Source: Nonomuraea typhae (GTDB lineage: Bacteria > Actinomycetota > Actinomycetes > Streptosporangiales > Streptosporangiaceae). Taken from it: a stretch of DNA of 64,000 bases. Position 1 is the stretch's first letter, and the number at the start of each line of letters is the position of its first letter. The DNA lies in assembly GCF_009760925.1 (NCBI RefSeq), contig NZ_VRLV01000007.1:62001-126000 (forward strand), read 5' to 3'. The notes beneath the pieces were generated by a model, which was not told the DNA's origin, did not search any database, and worked only from the letters and a program-made list of their open reading frames with translations. Positions 59,915 through 64,000 of the stretch are shown here, piece after piece. The translations under genes were made by a program, and so were the position numbers.

Positions 59915-60670
59915 TCAGGCCGGCTTAAGGAACGCCTCGACGTCGGCGGGGAAGTCCGGGTGGCGGAACGTCCGGAGATGACTGGCCCCGGGGTAGACCA
60001 GCAGCTTCCCGTGCGGCAGGCCGTCCGCGGTCTCCCGGAACAGCTCGGGCGTGTAGGCCAGATCGCGCTCGCCCCCGACGACCAGGATGGGCGTCTGCAT
60101 GGCCGGCAGCCGCTCGCGCACGTCGAAGGCGTCCTCGGCCTGGGCGAAGTGCAGCATGTCGTGGGGGTTGGCGGGCCGGATCGCGGGGTCGGCCAGCCAC
60201 ATGAGCGCGGTGAAGAAGGCCCGGGTGACCGGGTTGCCCCCGGCCAGCGGCGCCAGGTGCTGCGCGCCCCGGCGCCCGGCGGCGACGGCCTCGGTGTAGC
60301 GGCGCTGGGCCCGGCGGGTGTGCGGCGGCAGCGTGTACGCGGCGCCCGCCACCACCATGCGGTTGACCACGCCCGGATGGTCGGCCGCCAGTTGCAGGGC
60401 CAGGGAGCCGCCCGAGGACATGCCCAGCACGTCCACCGGCTGGCCGAAGCGCTTGCGCAGGTCGAGGGCGTGCTGTTCGGCGATGTCGGCCATCGTGGTG
60501 CCGGGCGGCATGTTGGGCGCCCGGTTCACCGCGTAGACCCGGAAGCGCGTGCCCAGCGCGGTCAGGACCGGCAGCTCTCCGGGGCTCAGCTTGGCGGAGT
60601 GCTCGGGTGTGAACCAGCGCAGCACTACCAGTGGATGCCCGGTGCCCAGCTCCAGCCAGGGAAGGTCCAT
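59915..60670 (-). CDS. Alpha/beta-hydrolase
   Basis: A 251-residue cytoplasmic hydrolase. The nucleophile serine is in LGMSSGGSLAL (GxSxG), the Asp in VVGGERDLAY and the His in YPGASHLRTF. No signal peptide is seen. The substrate is unknown. The gene follows the start of the AHSA1 gene on the same strand with a 35-nt gap between them. Confidence 0.87.
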   Translation of the reverse strand: MDLPWLELGTGHPLVVLRWFTPEHSAKLSPGELPVLTALGTRFRVYAVNRAPNMPPGTTMADIAEQHALDLRKRFGQPVDVLGMSSGGSLALQLAADHPGVVNRMVVAGAAYTLPPHTRRAQRRYTEAVAAGRRGAQHLAPLAGGNPVTRAFFTALMWLADPAIRPANPHDMLHFAQAEDAFDVRERLPAMQTPILVVGGERDLAYTPELFRETADGLPHGKLLVYPGASHLRTFRHPDFPADVEAFLKPA

Positions 60671-60711
60671 GCCTCCAGTGTGGCCTGTGAGGCCCCGCTC
60701 ACGCGCGGCCC

Positions 60712-61677
60712 TCAGGCAAGACGTTCGGCGGCCTCGCGGGTCAGCGCGTGCTCCAGCAGCAGCCCGTCGGCGAAGCGCTCCAGTTCCCCGGCGACCAGCT
60801 CGCCCAGCAGCCCGCGCTCGGCTCCCAGGCTGCCCGCGATGTGCGGGGTGAGCACGACGTTCGGCAGCGTGAACAGCGGCGAGCCCGGCACCGGCGGCTC
60901 GGGGTCGGTGACGTCCAGGGCGGCGAACAGGTCGGGCCGCCCGGCCAGCACCTCGACCAGCGCGGCCTCGTCGAGGATCGCGCCGCGGGCGGTGTTGATC
61001 AGCGTGGCCCCCTGCCGCATCGAGCCCAGCAGCTCCCGCCCCACCAGCCCGCGGGTCTCGTCCAGCAGCGGGGTGTGCACGCTGACCACGTCGCTGGTCG
61101 CGAAGAGCTCCGCCAGCTCCACCATCCGCACCCCGTCGTACGGCCCGGCGAACGGGTCATGGGCCACCACGTCCACGGCCAGCGCCCGCAGCCGGTCCAC
61201 GACCAGCCGCCCGATCGCGCCCAGCGAGAGAAGCCCGACGCGCGAGCCGTACAACCCGGGCTGGGGCACCCGCGTCATGGGCGCGCCGGCGGCCCGGGCG
61301 CCGAGCGCGTACCGCCAGCCGCCCTTGAGCGCGTAGACGATCTGCGCGTAGGTGAAGTCGGCGACGGGCACGGCGTTGGCCCGGTAGGCGGAGACGAGCG
61401 GGACTTCCCGCGCCCAGAACTCGGGCGTGACGAGCTTGCGCACCGATCCGGCGGCGTACAGGACGAGCTTCAGCCGCGGCATGGCGTCCAGGAGGGCGGC
61501 GTCGAGCACGGGCGCGCCCCAGCTCGTGCACAGAACCTCGACAGGGCCGAGCCGGGCGGGGTCGGCGTGCGCGGCGGGGCCGTACACGATCTCGGCTCTG
61601 GCCCGGATGCGGTCGAGGACGGGAGCGTAGACGTCGGAGAACACCTCGGGGCGGTGGAGGAAGGCCGCGGCTAACAC
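60712..61677 (-). CDS. D-2-hydroxyacid dehydrogenase (NAD-dependent)
   Basis: A 321-residue D-isomer-specific 2-hydroxyacid dehydrogenase. The Rossmann motif reads GLLSLGAIG (GxGxxG with a changed first glycine). The catalytic Arg is in NTARGAILD, Glu in VTDPEPP and His in LTPHIAGSLG. It would reduce 2-keto acids or oxidise D-2-hydroxy acids or phosphoglycerate-like compounds. It diverges from the peptide ABC transporter operon, and the gap carries a palindrome, so the two may be co-regulated. Confidence 0.9.
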   Translation of the reverse strand: MLAAAFLHRPEVFSDVYAPVLDRIRARAEIVYGPAAHADPARLGPVEVLCTSWGAPVLDAALLDAMPRLKLVLYAAGSVRKLVTPEFWAREVPLVSAYRANAVPVADFTYAQIVYALKGGWRYALGARAAGAPMTRVPQPGLYGSRVGLLSLGAIGRLVVDRLRALAVDVVAHDPFAGPYDGVRMVELAELFATSDVVSVHTPLLDETRGLVGRELLGSMRQGATLINTARGAILDEAALVEVLAGRPDLFAALDVTDPEPPVPGSPLFTLPNVVLTPHIAGSLGAERGLLGELVAGELERFADGLLLEHALTREAAERLA

Positions 61678-61696
61678 ACCTCCGATCTTACATTTG

Positions 61697-61713
61697 CCTA
61701 CTATTCAGGTAGG
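61697..61713. promoter_or_regulatory. Inverted repeat between dehydrogenase and ABC transporter operon
   Basis: CCTAC (61697-61701) and GTAGG (61709-61713) with a 7-nt AT-rich centre form a perfect inverted repeat in the 85-nt divergent gap. It may be an operator shared by both transcripts. Confidence 0.45.
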
Positions 61714-61762
61714 TATTATCGTTTTGTCGCGTAAGCCCCCGGAAGTGAAGGGTTGTCGCCCC

Positions 61763-63385
61763 ATGTCCTCAACCAGACCCGCGATTCTCAGCGTTGCCAT
61801 GCTCGCCGTCGTAGGGCTGCTGAGCTCCTGTGGTGGCGGCGGCACGGGGGCGGCGGCCAAAGCGGCCGGCGGCCAGCCGAAGTACGGCGGCACGCTCACC
61901 TACCTGGAGCACCAGCCGCCCACCTGCCTCTACCTCCCGGCGGCCGGGTTCTATCCCAACGGCGGCGTGCTCAACCAGCTCACCGACAAGCTCACCTGGC
62001 AGAACCCCGAGACCCTGAAGATCGAGCCGTGGATCGCCACCAAGTGGGAGGTCAACGACGACGCCACCGAGTACACCTTCCACCTGCGCGACGGCGTGAC
62101 CTTCAGCGACGGCAGCCCGCTCGACGCCGCGGCGGTCGCGGCCAACTTCGACGTCTACGGCAAGGGCGACGAGAAGCTCAAGCTGCCGCCGGCCGAGTTC
62201 GTCAACAACTATGAGCGCTCCGAAGTCGTCGACGCCAAGACGGTCAGGTTCTTCTTCGACAAGCCCTCCCCGGGCTTCCTCCAGGGCACCTCGGTGATCG
62301 GGGCCGGGCTGGTGGCCAAGAAGACGATCGGCCTGCCGTACGAGGAGCAGTGCCAGCTCAAGAACGTGATCGGCTCGGGACCGTTCACCGTGGCCAAGCA
62401 GGTCGTGGACAAGGAGATCGACCTTCAGGCGCGCAAGGACTACAACTGGGCGCCGCCGTCCGCCAAGCATCAGGGGCGCGCCTACCTCGACCTGATCAAG
62501 ATCATCGTCACGCCCGAGGACAACGTCCGGGTGGGCGCGCTGACCTCCGGCCAGGCCGACTACGTGCGCTACGTGCAGGCGTACGACGAGCAGACGGTCA
62601 AGTCGGCCGGCTTCACGGTCAGGGCCGAGCCCACGCGCGGCGTCAACAACGGCCTGTACCTGCGCCCGGCCAACAGCATCCTCAAGGACATCAGGGTCCG
62701 CCGGGCGCTGCTGAAGGGCACGAACGCCAAGGAGGTCGTGGACACGCTCTTCACCGAGAACTACCCGCAGGCCACCTCGGTGCTCAGTCACCTGGCCCAG
62801 GGGTACGCGGACCTGTCGAAGGAACTGGTCCACGACCCCGACGGCGCGAACAAGCTGCTGGACGAGGCCGGCTGGGTCCAGGGCGCCGACGGCGTCCGGG
62901 AGAAGGGCGGCGTCAAGCTGAACCTCGGCGTCTTCGTGGCCGGGCCGCAGCCGCTGTCCAAGCAGACGCTCGAACTCGTCGCCCAGCAGTGGGCCAAGCT
63001 CGGCGTCAAGCTGGAGATCCGCCCCGCCGACGCGGGCACCCAGGCCGTGGACATCAAGAACGCGGAGAAGACCGCGGTCTCGCACAGCATGGTCGGCCGC
63101 GCCGACCAGGACGTGATCAAGAGCCAGTTCCACAGCAAGAACCGCGACGTGATCCTGTCCAACGACGCCAAGCTCGACCGGCTGCTGGAGGAGCAGTCCG
63201 CCCTGCCCGACGTGGACCGGCGCAACGCCAAGGTGGCCGAGATCCAGCGGTACCTGATCGAGCAGGCGTACGCGATCCCGCTGTTCGAGGAGCCCCAGGT
63301 GTACGGCGTGGCCCCGTACGTCCAGGGGGTGGCCTTCGAGGCGGTGGCCCGGCCCAGCTTCTACTCCGTCTGGCTGGATAAATGA
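61763..63385 (+). CDS. Peptide/nickel-type ABC transporter substrate-binding lipoprotein
   Basis: A 540-residue SBP_bac_5-type protein. A lipoprotein signal ends in the lipobox LLSSC (cysteine about residue 22). The mature protein starts GGTLTYLEHQPPTCLYLPA and contains IGSGPFTV and the family block starting WEVNDDATEYTFHLRDG. I recall the family as resembling the one named TIGR04028 (KPN_01854-like). It would bind a peptide-like or other small solute for import. The stop overlaps the permease start by 4 nt (ATGA). Confidence 0.9.
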   Translation: MSSTRPAILSVAMLAVVGLLSSCGGGGTGAAAKAAGGQPKYGGTLTYLEHQPPTCLYLPAAGFYPNGGVLNQLTDKLTWQNPETLKIEPWIATKWEVNDDATEYTFHLRDGVTFSDGSPLDAAAVAANFDVYGKGDEKLKLPPAEFVNNYERSEVVDAKTVRFFFDKPSPGFLQGTSVIGAGLVAKKTIGLPYEEQCQLKNVIGSGPFTVAKQVVDKEIDLQARKDYNWAPPSAKHQGRAYLDLIKIIVTPEDNVRVGALTSGQADYVRYVQAYDEQTVKSAGFTVRAEPTRGVNNGLYLRPANSILKDIRVRRALLKGTNAKEVVDTLFTENYPQATSVLSHLAQGYADLSKELVHDPDGANKLLDEAGWVQGADGVREKGGVKLNLGVFVAGPQPLSKQTLELVAQQWAKLGVKLEIRPADAGTQAVDIKNAEKTAVSHSMVGRADQDVIKSQFHSKNRDVILSNDAKLDRLLEEQSALPDVDRRNAKVAEIQRYLIEQAYAIPLFEEPQVYGVAPYVQGVAFEAVARPSFYSVWLDK

Positions 63386-64000
63386 GGAAATATCTGGCCA
63401 AGCGGGTGGGGCAGGCGCTCCTGGTGCTCTGGGCGGCCTTCACCGCCGCCTACCTCCTGCTCCAGGCCATGCCCGGCGACTCCATCCTGATCAAGTTCCA
63501 GAACCCGGAGCTGGGCCTGTCACCCGAGCAGATCGCCCAGATTCGCCAGTACTACGACGCCGGCGGCTACCTGCACACCGTCCTCGGGTTCGTGCGCGGC
63601 GACTTCGGCTACTCGGTCGACACCGGCACCCCGGTGCTGGAGCGGCTGGCAGAAGGGCTTCCGGAGACGGCCAAGCTGGCCGGCGCCGCCTTCGTCCTGG
63701 CCGTGCTGCTGGCCGTGCTGATCGCGGTCGCCGCCAGTCACAGCTCCCGCCTGCGCGGCCTGCTGCTGGCGGTGCCCGCGCTGTTCATCTCGATCCCGGC
63801 CTTCTGGCTGGGCATCCTGCTGATCCAGGTGTTCTCCTTCCGGCTCGGCCTGGTGCCGGTCATCGGCGGCAGCGAGATCCAGCAGCTCGTCCTGCCCGTG
63901 CTCACGCTCGCCGTGCCGATCTCCGCGCCCATCGCCCAGGTCCTGGCCCGCAGCCTCGACCAGGTCTTCACCCAGCCGTTCGTGCCGGTCGTGGCCGCCA
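63382..64000 (+). CDS. ABC transporter permease (DppB-like), 3' end outside window
   Basis: The ATG at 63382 overlaps the stop of the substrate-binding protein. The visible 206 codons encode the start of a binding-protein-dependent permease: first membrane helix QALLVLWAAFTAAYLLLQ, an extracellular part with MPGDSILIKFQNPEL, then LAGAAFVLAVLLAVLIAV and further helices (LLAVPALFISIPAFWLGILL). It belongs to the DppB/OppB type of inner-membrane channel subunit. The reading frame runs past the end of the window, so a second permease and ATPase genes are expected downstream. Confidence 0.92.
   Translation, partial: MRKYLAKRVGQALLVLWAAFTAAYLLLQAMPGDSILIKFQNPELGLSPEQIAQIRQYYDAGGYLHTVLGFVRGDFGYSVDTGTPVLERLAEGLPETAKLAGAAFVLAVLLAVLIAVAASHSSRLRGLLLAVPALFISIPAFWLGILLIQVFSFRLGLVPVIGGSEIQQLVLPVLTLAVPISAPIAQVLARSLDQVFTQPFVPVVAA

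Noticed and set aside
1..64000. tRNA, rRNA, insertion sequence or prophage genes
   Set aside because: None recognised by eye: no transposase or integrase motifs, no tRNA cloverleaf with CCA-type end noticed. A dedicated tRNA scan was not possible.

Overview
The window is very GC-rich, its genes are densely packed with many 1-20 nt overlaps, and its content (SARP-type regulators, CYP102-type P450 fusion, GeoA-type terpene cyclase, EmrB/QacA exporters, Tat-exported enzymes, rare TTA codons) is that of a filamentous actinomycete. Streptosporangiales (for example Nonomuraea-like) is a guess. No rRNA, tRNA, CRISPR array, transposase or integrase was seen. The window starts inside one gene and ends inside another.

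Layout. 1-5.0 kb: the end of a small NRPS locus, with an A-PCP module cut by the window edge, a stand-alone A domain, and an epimerization-like/beta-lactamase-like fusion in which both active sites look destroyed. 5.2-8.1 kb: a large SARP-STAND-TPR regulator. 8.1-10.4 kb: a TetR-Nudix-alditol oxidase operon on the minus strand. 10.5-17.1 kb: an epimerase-like protein, a self-sufficient CYP102-type P450-reductase, a two-component system and a VOC protein. 17.1-18.4 kb: a Tat-exported sulfatase. 18.5-28.6 kb: the most interesting region, described below. 28.7-36.9 kb: peptidase-like lipoprotein, hemerythrin-like protein, MazG-like protein, small lipoprotein, PNPOx-like protein, drug exporter, RecD2 helicase and a conserved actinobacterial protein. 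37-40 kb: two SDRs, an LCM-type methyltransferase and a TetR regulator. 40.1-48.7 kb: four secreted enzymes (GH29-like, beta-helix, GH10-like, M14 carboxypeptidase). 48.8-56.2 kb: erythromycin-esterase-like protein, Ser/Thr kinase, second SARP/AfsR-type regulator and second exporter. 56.2-61.7 kb: a 25-bp tandem array, a second secreted peptidase-like hydrolase, carbonic anhydrase, small membrane proteins, AHSA1-like protein, alpha/beta hydrolase and D-2-hydroxyacid dehydrogenase. 61.8-64 kb: the start of a peptide-type ABC transporter operon.

The central system: five plus-strand genes, each overlapping the next by 1-4 nt, encode a trans-prenyl diphosphate synthase, IspH, a family 2B encapsulin shell protein (HK97-fold with an inserted cyclic-nucleotide-binding-like domain), a two-domain geosmin-synthase-type cyclase, and a second, diverged family 2B shell protein. 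Diverging from them across 164 nt are overlapping dxs and ispG. The region holds a perfect 7-5-7 inverted repeat that could control both sides. The locus therefore combines the entry enzyme and both terminal Fe-S enzymes of the MEP pathway, a chain-elongating prenyltransferase, a sesquiterpene cyclase and two shell proteins. The natural reading is an isoprenoid route, from pyruvate/GAP to a C15 terpenoid, built around a two-component protein nanocompartment. Family 2B encapsulins with terpene cyclases are known (2-methylisoborneol synthase). A GeoA-type cyclase between two shell genes with dedicated MEP genes is, as far as I know, much less described. Which enzymes are actually encapsulated cannot be read from sequence.
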